NCBI GenBank assembly: GCA_963794615.1
Contig: CAWCEP010000005.1
Span: 186,001 to 250,000 of the forward strand
DNA from: Chersky-840 sp963794615
GTDB taxonomy: Bacteria > Actinomycetota > Acidimicrobiia > Acidimicrobiales > UBA8190
DNA: 64,000 bases
Reading direction: 5' to 3'
Under the pieces are notes generated by a model, which worked only from the letters and a program-made list of their open reading frames with translations, did not search any database and was not told the origin of the DNA. Of the stretch, positions 36,328 to 44,861 are shown one piece after another (position 1 is the first letter of the stretch; every line of letters starts with the position of its first letter). The position numbers were made by a program, and so were the translations under genes.

Positions 36328-37650
36328 ATGGAGGTGCGCCAGCCGGTAGTCCCGCCAACAGCAGCTGCTTTGACCAGCTGCCCCGGGCTCGACCTGTATT
36401 GGATTCCGCTTGGCGCAGGCGCTGATGTTGTGCGCCTCAGCGGGAGGACGTACGAGGCGGTCTTCGCCCTTCTTCAACATCGTCCTCGCCGGGATCTCTA
36501 CCACTCCGCTCTGGTGGCGCAGACCAGCGACGCCACCTTCGTCATCGAGATGACCCCAATCCCCGATGGTCGAGGGCGACAGGACCGTGGCGTGGTCTCC
36601 GAAGGCCCGGTCGGGAGTCGATGGCTCCGGCGACAACGCATCTTTCGATACGAGATCCGCCGATGGCCCGAGGGCATGATCCCCGATATCTCCTCGGCGG
36701 TCGCGAGTCCGGTTCGCGTCACCGATGACGCCGATCTCGTGCGCCAGGTCCTCGAAAGCGTGCCGCTCGTTCCAACACCCGTGTGGGGCAGGGATGAGCT
36801 TCACGCGGGCGAGATGTGGAACTCGAACTCGGTAGTCGCCTGGCTCCTGACCCGCGTCGGGCTCCTAGCGGCGGCCGGTCGGCCTCCTCTCGGAGGCAGA
36901 GCGCCAGGATGGGATGCTGGTGTCGTTGTCGCCCAGCGGCCAACGTGCTCGTCTGAGAATGCACGAGGCCCGACACGATCGCAGCTCCTCGAAGAGGTTC
37001 GCACCGTTGCCCACGATCTCCCAGCATTTTCGACGGCGCCGCTCTATCGGAGTTGGCACCTTCGCTGGGGGGCCACACCGGCCGAAGTCGCCGGTTCCCT
37101 TCCAGGCGATTCCCTCCAGCCCCAGGCCCAGTTCAGAGCTACCCGTGCGATTTCCATTGATGCCCCGCCCGATGCTGTGTGGCCGTGGCTCGTGCAGGTC
37201 GGCGGCGGTCGGGCCGGCTGGTACAGCAACGACTTGCTCGACAATCTCGGCCGTCCCAGTGCCATCACGGTTGTGCCCGACCTCCAGGACCTCGAGGTTG
37301 GCCAATGGGTGCCGATGTCCCCATCGGGAACACCGTCCGATCGCAACGCCTTTCGGGTTCATTCGTTCCAAGTGAACCAGTGGATGCTGTGGACCAAGCC
37401 AGACAGCACCTGGGTCTGGCATCTTTCGCCGACCGATGATGGTGGCACGCGCCTGGTTACGCGAATCCACGCTGTCTACGACTGGCATCACCCACTGACG
37501 GCCCTACTAGGTGTGTTGCTCATGGAATTCGGTGACTTCGCCATGTGCCGCAGAATGCTCCGAGGGATCAAGGCACGGTCCGAGGCCCTCGCTCGGGAGG
37601 ACCAGGCCCGACATCTCGCGACCTTGGATCAAGTCGGGAGTTTACGGTGA
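36328..37650 (+). CDS. Fusion of an unnamed actinobacterial domain with an SRPBCC domain
   Basis: A 440-residue protein from the ATG at 36328, which has GGGGG just upstream. Residues about 20-225 form a domain without a name known to me, with LYWIPLGAGADVVRL, RRDLYHSALVAQTS, FVIEMTPIPD, PVWGRDELHAGEMWNSNSV and WDAGVVVAQR. The SNSV stretch sits where a papain-like enzyme would hold a Cys, but here it is Ser/Asn. From about 235 an SRPBCC domain follows (LRWGATPAEVAGSLPG, IDAPPDAVWPWLVQVGGG), paralogous to the gene at 34857. The two may be a real fusion or two genes joined by an indel. Confidence 0.7.
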   Translation: MEVRQPVVPPTAAALTSCPGLDLYWIPLGAGADVVRLSGRTYEAVFALLQHRPRRDLYHSALVAQTSDATFVIEMTPIPDGRGRQDRGVVSEGPVGSRWLRRQRIFRYEIRRWPEGMIPDISSAVASPVRVTDDADLVRQVLESVPLVPTPVWGRDELHAGEMWNSNSVVAWLLTRVGLLAAAGRPPLGGRAPGWDAGVVVAQRPTCSSENARGPTRSQLLEEVRTVAHDLPAFSTAPLYRSWHLRWGATPAEVAGSLPGDSLQPQAQFRATRAISIDAPPDAVWPWLVQVGGGRAGWYSNDLLDNLGRPSAITVVPDLQDLEVGQWVPMSPSGTPSDRNAFRVHSFQVNQWMLWTKPDSTWVWHLSPTDDGGTRLVTRIHAVYDWHHPLTALLGVLLMEFGDFAMCRRMLRGIKARSEALAREDQARHLATLDQVGSLR

Positions 37651-37692
37651 GGCTTCACCGCGCTTTAGCGACCGAGCTATCGGAGCAAGGCG

Positions 37693-38100
37693 ATGAGCAA
37701 GCGAGCAGAGGCAAAGGCGCTCGTGACGCTGGAGCTCTTCACTGGGACCATGGGATTGGTAGGTGGGCTGATGCTCATCGCCCGACCAAATGGATCTCTC
37801 CTTCACGCGAAGATGTCTGCGTTGTCGGGAAGCCCGTTCGACGATTGGCGTCTTCCCGGCCTATTGCTGGCCAGTTTGGTTGGTGGGGGCTTTCTCGTTG
37901 CCGGCGAGTGGCAGCTGCGCGGATTGCCCCATGCACAGGAGCTGTCGCTTGTCGCTGGCATAGGGCTGATCGCCTTCGAAGTCGCCGAACTCGCCTGGAT
38001 CGGGTTGCAGCCACTGGAGGTGATCTTTGCGCTCGTCGGGGCTGGGGTGGCCATCTTGGCCGCTAGGCAAGCGCCACTCATAGTGCACCAACGCAAATAG
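37693..38100 (+). CDS. Small four-helix membrane protein of unknown function
   Basis: A 135-residue protein with hydrophobic segments at about 12-30, 55-72, 82-98 and 102-120. ATG at 37693 with GGAGCAAGG about eight bases upstream. No family recognised; it resembles small actinobacterial integral membrane proteins in gene neighbourhoods with SRPBCC proteins. Last plus-strand gene of module iii. Confidence 0.65.
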   Translation: MSKRAEAKALVTLELFTGTMGLVGGLMLIARPNGSLLHAKMSALSGSPFDDWRLPGLLLASLVGGGFLVAGEWQLRGLPHAQELSLVAGIGLIAFEVAELAWIGLQPLEVIFALVGAGVAILAARQAPLIVHQRK

Positions 38101-38253
38101 GTCCGGACGATCCCCCTTGATTCGGCGTAGTCGGACTCAACGCGAGGGCGGACTAGGTAGCGCATATTCGGGATCCCGGTCGCACCATGTACCCATCCGG
38201 GCCGAGCAATAGGTGCCGATCCCGGGCGGTCCCAGCCAGGCTCGGCGTGGCAC

Positions 38254-38721
38254 CTATACGGGTGGCCGACCATGGGTGTCGCGCCTGGGGACTCCGGCTC
38301 GAAGCAGGGCCATTCTGACGCTGTTCGGATCCCGAGCCAGGCGCTGACCGACTGTGGCCAACGACAGGCCCGATTGATAGAGCCCAATGGCGGCCGACAC
38401 CTCGGCTTCGTCCAGCGGCCGGTTGCGAAGCTGGACCCCTCGTGCCTTCAGAAGAGCGGCGACCGTCGTCCGGTGGACCTCCCAGCGGTCGCCCAGCTCT
38501 TTGGCCGTTGAGCCCGCCTGATAGTCGGCGACAAGCTCCTCGATTTCATGAGTCGCCAGATGGTGCCTGGGGGAGTAAGGGATCAGATCGACCGACCCCC
38601 GTTCAGGCTTCGTTGCCGTTGTCTTCTGCTGATTGAGCTGAGAAAACGAACTTGGGTCCAAGGCATCAAGAAGTCGCTTGAGGCGCTCTGGAGGGTTCGA
38701 ACATATTCCGTTTACCTCCAC
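38254..38721 (-). CDS. Tandem helix-turn-helix protein (resolvase-type HTH), copy B
   Basis: Paralogue of the 34091-34558 protein with about 65-70 percent identity by eye. The two HTH units are ELVADYQAGSTAKELGDRWE with VHRTTVAALLKARG and IGLYQSGLSLATVGQRLA with DPNSVRMALLRAGV; both proteins end in RRDTHGRP. The frame again begins at a GTG in the complement of the tRNA acceptor end (38721). The frame stays open upstream to 38838, but that part is not shared with copy A, which supports the inner start. Sits at the right end of module iii. Confidence 0.78.
   Translation of the reverse strand: MEVNGICSNPPERLKRLLDALDPSSFSQLNQQKTTATKPERGSVDLIPYSPRHHLATHEIEELVADYQAGSTAKELGDRWEVHRTTVAALLKARGVQLRNRPLDEAEVSAAIGLYQSGLSLATVGQRLARDPNSVRMALLRAGVPRRDTHGRPPV
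38695..38720 (+). repeat. tRNA-Ala 3'-end repeat, copy 4
   Basis: The 26 bases ending in TTTACCTCCA are identical to those at 34532-34557. To the right only CTGACCC is still shared with the other copies; the usual 91-base flank is absent. It marks the junction between module iii and module iv. Confidence 0.75.
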
Positions 38722-38886
38722 TGACCCAACACTGACAACACTGACGAACTCTAGAGCTGACGGACCTCGTGGAAACGGGGTTCGATTTCTGTTCGACCTA
38801 GAGCGGAGCACCTCGCGCCGAGACCGCTCGGCGGACACGTTGCAGTTGAGATCGGCGCATGACCTCCCGACCAGCTCCTAGCCTGT

Positions 38887-41073
38887 GTGCTCTTGGCCCA
38901 AGTACCCTGGGTTGCAAGCGATCAAGTGAAGGACGGGAGAGAGTTGTCTGGGCCGGACTCAAGCTCGCAAGTTAGTCGGTTCCTCGCGTCTGGGGACGAA
39001 TCAGGTACTTCCCCCGGAGACCGCGCCTTCCGGCCCGATGTCGAGGGCCTGCGTGCTGTGGCTGTCTTGCTCGTCGTGTTCTTTCACTCAGGCGTCTCGG
39101 CACTGTCGGGCGGCTATGTCGGCGTTGACGTCTTTTTCGTGATCTCGGGGTTCGTCATCACCGGCGTATTGCTGCGTGAGCGAGCCACTTCTGGCCGGAC
39201 GTCGGTTCTTGCTTTCTATGGTCGTCGCTGCCGGCGGATCATTCCTGCGGCGACATTGGTCATCATCGTTACCGTATTCCTGTCGTACATCTTCCTAGGG
39301 TCGGTTGGGGGAGACCGCACGGCAACTGATGGGAGGTGGGCAGCGATCTTCCTGGCCAACTTCCACTTCTTATCTATTGGAACAAGTTATCTGGGTTCGC
39401 AGCAACCGCCATCCCCTCTGCAGAACTACTGGTCGCTTGCGGTTGAAGAACAGTTCTACGTCGTGTACCCAACACTCTTTTTGATGTTGGCAGGCATCCG
39501 AGTTGGACTTTCGCTCCGAGTACGACTGGCGATAGGCCTCGTCATCATCTTCTGCGGATCCCTAGCATTCTCAATCATTGATACCTCCAGCCACCCGACC
39601 GGTGCCTACTTCTCGCCATTCACACGTGCCTGGGAGTTGGCGCTTGGTGCGTTGGTGGCCGTCGGGACGCCGTTGCTCTTGAAGGTGCCCTCTCGCGTCG
39701 CGGCGGCAACTACGTGGTTGGGTCTTGGCGCCATTCTCGCCGCCGCTCTTTCGTTTACTGCGAAGACAGCGTACCCGGGCTCACTCGTGACCATTCCGGT
39801 TGTGGGTGCTGCGCTTGTTATCGCGGGTGGCGTGCGTGCTCCGCGCTTTGGAGCTGAAGCGCTGTTGCATCTTTGGCCCTTCCGAACCCTGGGGAAGCTC
39901 TCATACTCGCTTTATCTTTGGCACTGGCCGATTCTGATCGTGGCCGCAGAACACGGTGGAAGTGTAAGCCCCACGTTTCCTGGGAGTCTTGGTTGGGTCG
40001 TGGTCGCGCTCGCCGCATCAGTCGCTACGTACGTCTTGATCGAGAACCCAATCCGCCATTCAAAGTTCCTTTTCCGTGTTCGATGGTCGAGCGTCAGCCT
40101 GGGAGCCGCCCTGATCGCGGTAACCCTGGGATTGGTCACACTCCAGTCCGATTTGGCATTTGGCTCCGGAATGAACATCGACAACGGAAATGCGCCGACG
40201 GCGTCTAGTGCCACTGTCGGCGGCCGAACCGCATCACTCAAGGATGTCCTGCAGCTCGTTGGAGCATCTGATCACATCACAGCTGTCCCCGAGAACCTGG
40301 TCCCACCGGTATCCGAAGCCGTTCTGCAACCGCTCTCAAACCTCGGAGATCCTCCACTGTCGTGTTACTCTGACGCTTCTCGAGATCTAGTGCGCGGGTG
40401 CACCTTCGGTGATCGTTCAGGATCCCTCACTATGGTTCTATACGGAGACTCGCACGCTGGCATGTGGTTCCCAGATCTTGACGAGATCGCAACTCGAGCC
40501 CATTGGAGACTCGTCGTTCTGCTGGGGCATAGTTGCGCATTGAGTTGGTTTCCCGAACCGTCGCCAGGGCCATTGGGTGACGGGGCGTACTGTAACAGGC
40601 TTCACCGGTTTGCCGTCCAGGAGATTAAGCGGATCAACCCCGATCTGCTGATCGTCGCGCAGGCGATCGAACCTCCGGTCAGCCCGGAGCAATGGCGGCG
40701 TGCACTTACGCAACAGTTGCGAGCGATGTCGACTCCGAAGATGGTGGAGCTCGTGATCGGGCAAGAACCGTATATGGCGGGTCCGGTCTGCCTGGCACAA
40801 CATGTGAACGATGTCCAAGCGTGTTCAGTACCGCCTATCGATGCCCACACGCCGTATATCGATGCCGAAAGGCAGGCGGCTGCCGACGTCGGGGCACGCT
40901 ATATCGATGTAACGTCATGGTTCTGCGCCCAGAGGTGTAGTGCCGTTATCGGCAAGTACGACGTCTACTTCAACTACGAGCATGTCGCGATCGGATATGC
41001 ACACTTTCTTGAAGGCGTGATGGCCGAAGCGATTGATCTCCCGGACGCCACACAGTTGACTGCTCGGCATTGA
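38887..41073 (+). CDS. Acyltransferase-3 membrane protein with C-terminal SGNH domain (OafA-like), island paralogue
   Basis: A 728-residue polysaccharide O-acyltransferase. The membrane domain (residues about 50-420) has FRPDVEGLRAVAVLLVVFFH, GVDVFFVISGF and YWSLAVEEQFY and is about 85 percent identical to the 27.1-29.2 kb protein in its first half. The SGNH part has block I MVLYGDSHAG and a late HVAIGYAHF. Between them lies a Ser/Thr-rich linker. The SGNH half differs so much from its paralogue that the two probably act on different acceptors. The precise start is uncertain, since the frame is open upstream of the conserved region. Only gene of module iv. Confidence 0.87.
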   Translation: MLLAQVPWVASDQVKDGRELSGPDSSSQVSRFLASGDESGTSPGDRAFRPDVEGLRAVAVLLVVFFHSGVSALSGGYVGVDVFFVISGFVITGVLLRERATSGRTSVLAFYGRRCRRIIPAATLVIIVTVFLSYIFLGSVGGDRTATDGRWAAIFLANFHFLSIGTSYLGSQQPPSPLQNYWSLAVEEQFYVVYPTLFLMLAGIRVGLSLRVRLAIGLVIIFCGSLAFSIIDTSSHPTGAYFSPFTRAWELALGALVAVGTPLLLKVPSRVAAATTWLGLGAILAAALSFTAKTAYPGSLVTIPVVGAALVIAGGVRAPRFGAEALLHLWPFRTLGKLSYSLYLWHWPILIVAAEHGGSVSPTFPGSLGWVVVALAASVATYVLIENPIRHSKFLFRVRWSSVSLGAALIAVTLGLVTLQSDLAFGSGMNIDNGNAPTASSATVGGRTASLKDVLQLVGASDHITAVPENLVPPVSEAVLQPLSNLGDPPLSCYSDASRDLVRGCTFGDRSGSLTMVLYGDSHAGMWFPDLDEIATRAHWRLVVLLGHSCALSWFPEPSPGPLGDGAYCNRLHRFAVQEIKRINPDLLIVAQAIEPPVSPEQWRRALTQQLRAMSTPKMVELVIGQEPYMAGPVCLAQHVNDVQACSVPPIDAHTPYIDAERQAAADVGARYIDVTSWFCAQRCSAVIGKYDVYFNYEHVAIGYAHFLEGVMAEAIDLPDATQLTARH

Positions 41074-41224
41074 CGCTTCGGATGAAAGGAACCCGACCGA
41101 GAGGACTGAACCCAAGAGAATGACCGCGACTGCTAGACATGGCGGAGTGGGGATCTGGCGGCAGGGGGAGTTAACGTTCGGGCCGCGAAGAACCTGAGTA
41201 CGAGCGGCCCAAGGATCATGTCTG

Positions 41225-41252
41225 GGCGGCGCCACGGGCGCGAAGCGCCGCC
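41225..41252 (+). terminator. GC-rich perfect hairpin downstream of the acyltransferase
   Basis: GGCGGCGC (41225-41232) pairs with GCGCCGCC (41245-41252) around a 12-base loop. It lies about 150 bases after the acyltransferase stop. There is no T-run after it, so it may be a weak terminator or part of the island-end repeat shared with about 30550. Confidence 0.4.
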
Positions 41253-41364
41253 TACCATGGTCATTGCCGTACGTCGTGGTCAATCGGAATTCGGCGCCGA
41301 ACTGGGGTAGATCTTTGTCTTGACCGGTGGGAAGGGTATGTCACCTTCGTTGCGCCACGTCACA

Positions 41365-41390
41365 GTCGGCGGTTCGAGTCTCGCTCACCT
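41365..41390 (+). repeat. tRNA-Ala 3'-end repeat, copy 5 (degenerate)
   Basis: GTCGGCGGTTCGAGTC matches the T-arm of the tRNA exactly; then one T is inserted before CGCTCACCT, and the match ends before the discriminator. This is the last copy seen and probably marks the right end of the island, since polysaccharide genes resume at 42.15 kb. Confidence 0.7.
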
Positions 41391-42150
41391 CTCACCAGCT
41401 TGTTTCGGCGTGCTCTTGGTAGTGGCACCGTTCCCGAGCTGCCTCCAAAGACCTCACGGAGTGCCATGGGTGGCAAACGAGATTGCGGGATGGGCACGCG
41501 AGGGCAAGACATGTCTTGAACTTCATTTCGGTGTGACCGGAACGAGCACCTTGGGTAGCAATATGGCGCGCCCGGCATGACGGTTGTCGGAGACCACTGC
41601 ACAGAGTGGTCACCGACGCCCGTCGATTGCTCTGATCACAATGCACCGCGTTGCACAGTGATCGCCGTCATCCTTCGAAATCCACCCGGGCCGCGTAAGT
41701 CGGCGCCCTTCGCATCACGCATCCCTGACGACCTGAGCACGATGAAGCGGCAACGCCGGATAGACTGGCGGAGGTTCGGAGCTGCGGCCACCGCTGCGCG
41801 TATTCTCAAGTGCCATCGGACCCGTACAGACGCTCCTTCACTCGCCGCTGAAATCGCGCCTCGTCCCCGCGTACTCCCTGGTCGGCCCATTGCCCACTCT
41901 CGGGGCCAGGTATAAGGTGTTCGTCATGGGGGGTGCATTGATCGCGACCACCTGGGGTGGATCTTTGGGTAGGTGCTCTCCGGGTAGTGTGGCATCGTTC
42001 GAGTTGCGCCCACCCTGGAAAGCGTCGTTGCTGCCGCCGATGGCCTCAGGCTCAGACCGGGCCAACCAATTGCGCCGCGTCTTGTCGCCCGCCCCTCGTC
42101 CCATGCCCGAATGGAGTCTCGGGTGCATGGCGTGGCGAAGCGCGTAAAGA
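41391..42150. other. Gap without a convincing gene
   Basis: About 760 bases between the last tRNA-derived repeat and the SDR gene. Overlapping short frames occur on both strands with no recognisable domain. I see no integrase remnant. The expected promoter for the SDR-transketolase operon should be here. Confidence 0.4.
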
Positions 42151-43104
42151 CTGACCGGGGCATCCGGCTTCATTGGTGCGAACCTCGCACGGAGGCTGGT
42201 GACAGACGGCCACGAGGTCCACCTGCTTGTCCGCCCGGCCGAAACCAGGTGGAGGCTCTCCGGCATTGCCGATGACGTTGTGTTTCACACCGTTGCGCTC
42301 GAACAAGACGATCGCGTTGAGCAGATCGTCCAAACCGTCAGTCCCGAGTGGGTCTTCCACCTGGCCGCCCATGGGGCCTACTCGACACAGACCGACGTCC
42401 GACGGATCATCGAGACCAACTACAACGGCACGGTGAATCTTGTCGAGGCCTGCTTGAAAACGGACTTCGAAGCCTTCGTGAACACCGGATCATCGTCCGA
42501 ATACGGGTACATGGACCATGCTCCATCAGAGTTCGAGCTTCCCAACCCAAACAGCCATTACGCCGCCTCGAAGGCTGCCGCCACTCTCTACTGTCGTTTC
42601 ATCGCGCAACACCACCAGCGTCAACTCACGACCCTGCGGCTGTACTCGGTGTTCGGCCCGTGGGAAGAGCCTACTCGTCTCATGCCGAACTTGATTCTTC
42701 ACGCACTTCGCGGTGAGTTACCTCCCCTCGTATCCCCGCTCATTGCGCGCGATTTCGTCTACGTCGCGGATATCGGTGATGCTTTCCTGGCGGCCACCGA
42801 CCTGCCCACGTCCGACTATGGATCTGTCATCAACATCGGCACGGGAAGCCAGGTAACGCTCGAGCAGCTCGTTCGCATCATTCGAGAGCAGTTTTCCCTC
42901 GAAGTTCAACCTCAATGGGGCACCATGCCAGATCGCCAGTGGGATACAGACGTGTGGGTCGCGGACCCTACCTTGGCGCAGTCGATTCTTGGTTGGAAGC
43001 CATCACACGACCTCGTCGACGGTCTTCGTGCCTTCACAGCGTGGCTCACATCAGAGCCCGAGATTCTCGCGCACTACCAACGTTCACACACTCCGCCACG
43101 ATGA
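42151..43104 (+). CDS. NAD-dependent epimerase/dehydratase (SDR), start codon lost or misread
   Basis: Nucleotide-sugar SDR of about 317 residues. The conserved N-terminus LTGASGFIGANLARRL is encoded from 42151 in frame, but a TAA lies at 42145-42147 and no ATG/GTG precedes the NAD loop. The first usable start, a GTG at 42199, would delete that loop and inactivate the enzyme. So a small indel near 42140-42150 is likely. Downstream are FHLAAHGAYS, NTGSSSEYGY and the catalytic HYAASKAAA. The stop overlaps the transketolase start (ATGA at 43101), so this heads an operon of at least three genes. It probably acts on a hexose nucleotide. Confidence 0.8.
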   Translation: MTGASGFIGANLARRLVTDGHEVHLLVRPAETRWRLSGIADDVVFHTVALEQDDRVEQIVQTVSPEWVFHLAAHGAYSTQTDVRRIIETNYNGTVNLVEACLKTDFEAFVNTGSSSEYGYMDHAPSEFELPNPNSHYAASKAAATLYCRFIAQHHQRQLTTLRLYSVFGPWEEPTRLMPNLILHALRGELPPLVSPLIARDFVYVADIGDAFLAATDLPTSDYGSVINIGTGSQVTLEQLVRIIREQFSLEVQPQWGTMPDRQWDTDVWVADPTLAQSILGWKPSHDLVDGLRAFTAWLTSEPEILAHYQRSHTPPR

Positions 43105-43926
43105 CCGACTTGCGCGACGATTCTCTCCTTCGGGGCACGGACCGACCACTTGGATCCGCGATTCGACGCATCGTCTTGGAGCAGTCGAAGCGTGCCCACG
43201 TTGGTCATATTGGCTCTGCCCTATCCATTGCCGACATTGTCGGCGCCACGGTCACAGTTCTTGGAGTTCAAGACCCCGCGGACAGGGATCGCTCTCGTCT
43301 CGTCCTGTCAAAAGGTCACGCTGCGCTGGCTTTCTATGCCGCTCTTGCTGAGATCGGCGCGCTCGATCGAGATAAGCTGTCCACCTTCTGCGGGGACGAC
43401 AGTCTCCTTGGCGTCCATCCCGAACACCTCCTACCCGGCGTCGACTTCTCTACTGGTTCGCTCGGCCAGGGGATGTCCATGGCAGTGGGTGCGGCACTCG
43501 CCGCGCGCCTTCAGCGATCAAGCCGGCGCGTCATTGCCATTGTCAGCGACGCTGAATGCAACGAGGGGGTGGTCTGGGAGGCAGCCATGTTTGCGTCCCA
43601 GCATGGATTGTCCAATCTCGATGTCATTGTCGACCACGACCACCAGCAGGCCTTTGGGTATACGGCGGACGTCCTGGCGAGCGAGAACTTGCCGGCGCGC
43701 TGGCGTGCCTTCGGCTGGGACGTCGTCGAAGCTGATGGTCATGACGAAAAGCAGCTCGTGCACATCCTCAACTCACCCAAGGATAGACTTCCCCGCGTTG
43801 ATCGTGGCTGAGACCGTTTTCGGTAAGGGCGTTTCATTTATGGAACGTCAGATCAAGTGGCACTATCTTCCCATGTCGGATGAGGAATACGACCTGGCAT
43901 TGACCGAAATCGGAGAGGCACCGTGA
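43101..43926 (+). CDS. Transketolase, N-terminal subunit (frameshift near the end)
   Basis: TPP-binding half of a two-subunit transketolase-like enzyme. It has AHVGHIGSALSIADI, VLSKGHAALAFYAAL, STGSLGQGMSMAVGAA and SDAECNEGVVWEAAMFA, the last being the GDG-type TPP site with SDAE in place of GDGE. The ATG at 43101 overlaps the SDR stop. The frame ends early at 43811; the last 45 residues (LIVAETVFGKGVSFMER) follow in the next frame. Reading CCCC at 43791-43794 as CCC restores KDRLPALIVAE. The full length is then about 274 residues, normal for split forms. Split transketolases in glycan loci may move a ketol unit onto a sugar precursor. Confidence 0.85.
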
Positions 43927-44861
43927 GGTCCGCCTTCGTCGCTTCGCTGGTCCACGCCGCCGAGCATGACGACCGGATCCTGCTCCTGACCGGCGACCTC
44001 GGATTTATGGCTCTTGAACCATTCCGTGACCGCTTCCCCGAACGCTTCTTCAACATGGGGTGCGCCGAGCAGAATATGGTTGGCGTGGCCACAGGCCTTG
44101 CGGAAGCCGGTTTTCGCCCTTTCTGCTATTCCATAGTGCCGTTTGCCGTGTTTCGACCTTATGAGTTCATCCGGAATGGTCCTGTGCTGCACGGACTTCC
44201 CGTGACGGTTGTTGGCATGGGCGGCGGCTTCGAGTACGGGACAGCAGGGCCGACCCACTACGGAGTCGAAGACATCGGTGCTATGCGCCTTTTCCCGGAT
44301 ATGGCGGTCCTCGTTCCCGCTGACGCCGAACAAACCGGGACGGTGGTGGATGCGTTGACCAGGTGGTCAGGTCCCGCGTACCTTCGACTAGGAAAGAACG
44401 ACCGGCTCAGCGTTCCTGGCCTCGACGGCCGGTTCGAGCTCGGCAGAACCCAACAGGTCCGAGATGGATCCGATGTGGTCATCTTCGCCGCGGGAGCCAT
44501 CGCCGTGTCCGCAGTGGAAGCGGCTGTCCAGCTGGACGAGCTTGGCATAGCTGCCGCCGTCGTCGTCATCGCCAGCATCTCACCTCGGCCCACCGATGAT
44601 CTTGTAAGGCTGGTAACCGGTTACACCCATGCCGTGACGCTCGAAGCACATGTCACGACTGGTGGAATCGGCTCGCTCGTTGCCGAAACCATTGCCGACG
44701 CCGGTGCCAATTGCCGACTTCTTCGCATCGGGGTCGAGCGTCCGTTCGGCGCCCGTGGCGGCGGGGAGTCCTACTTACACTCGATCCACGAAATCGGAGC
44801 ACGTGACGTTGTCACACGAGTACAGGCCTTTCTCGCGGCGGAGCTCATTCGTGACCACTGA
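43923..44861 (+). CDS. Transketolase, C-terminal subunit
   Basis: Pyrimidine-binding and C-terminal domains of the split transketolase, 312 residues. GDLGFMALEPF and FFNMGCAEQNMVGVATGLA carry the catalytic Glu of the TPP pyrimidine site. GGFEYGTAGPTHYGVEDIG is the conserved loop, and LEAHVTTGGIGSLVAE begins the third domain. The GTG start overlaps the stop of the N-terminal subunit (GTGA), typical of tight co-translation. The intact state of this subunit supports the view that the break in its partner is an indel and not an old loss. Confidence 0.9.
   Translation: MRSAFVASLVHAAEHDDRILLLTGDLGFMALEPFRDRFPERFFNMGCAEQNMVGVATGLAEAGFRPFCYSIVPFAVFRPYEFIRNGPVLHGLPVTVVGMGGGFEYGTAGPTHYGVEDIGAMRLFPDMAVLVPADAEQTGTVVDALTRWSGPAYLRLGKNDRLSVPGLDGRFELGRTQQVRDGSDVVIFAAGAIAVSAVEAAVQLDELGIAAAVVVIASISPRPTDDLVRLVTGYTHAVTLEAHVTTGGIGSLVAETIADAGANCRLLRIGVERPFGARGGGESYLHSIHEIGARDVVTRVQAFLAAELIRDH

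Noticed and set aside
41365..41390. Possible third tRNA
   Set aside because: Only a T-arm with an inserted base remains; treated as an att-like remnant.
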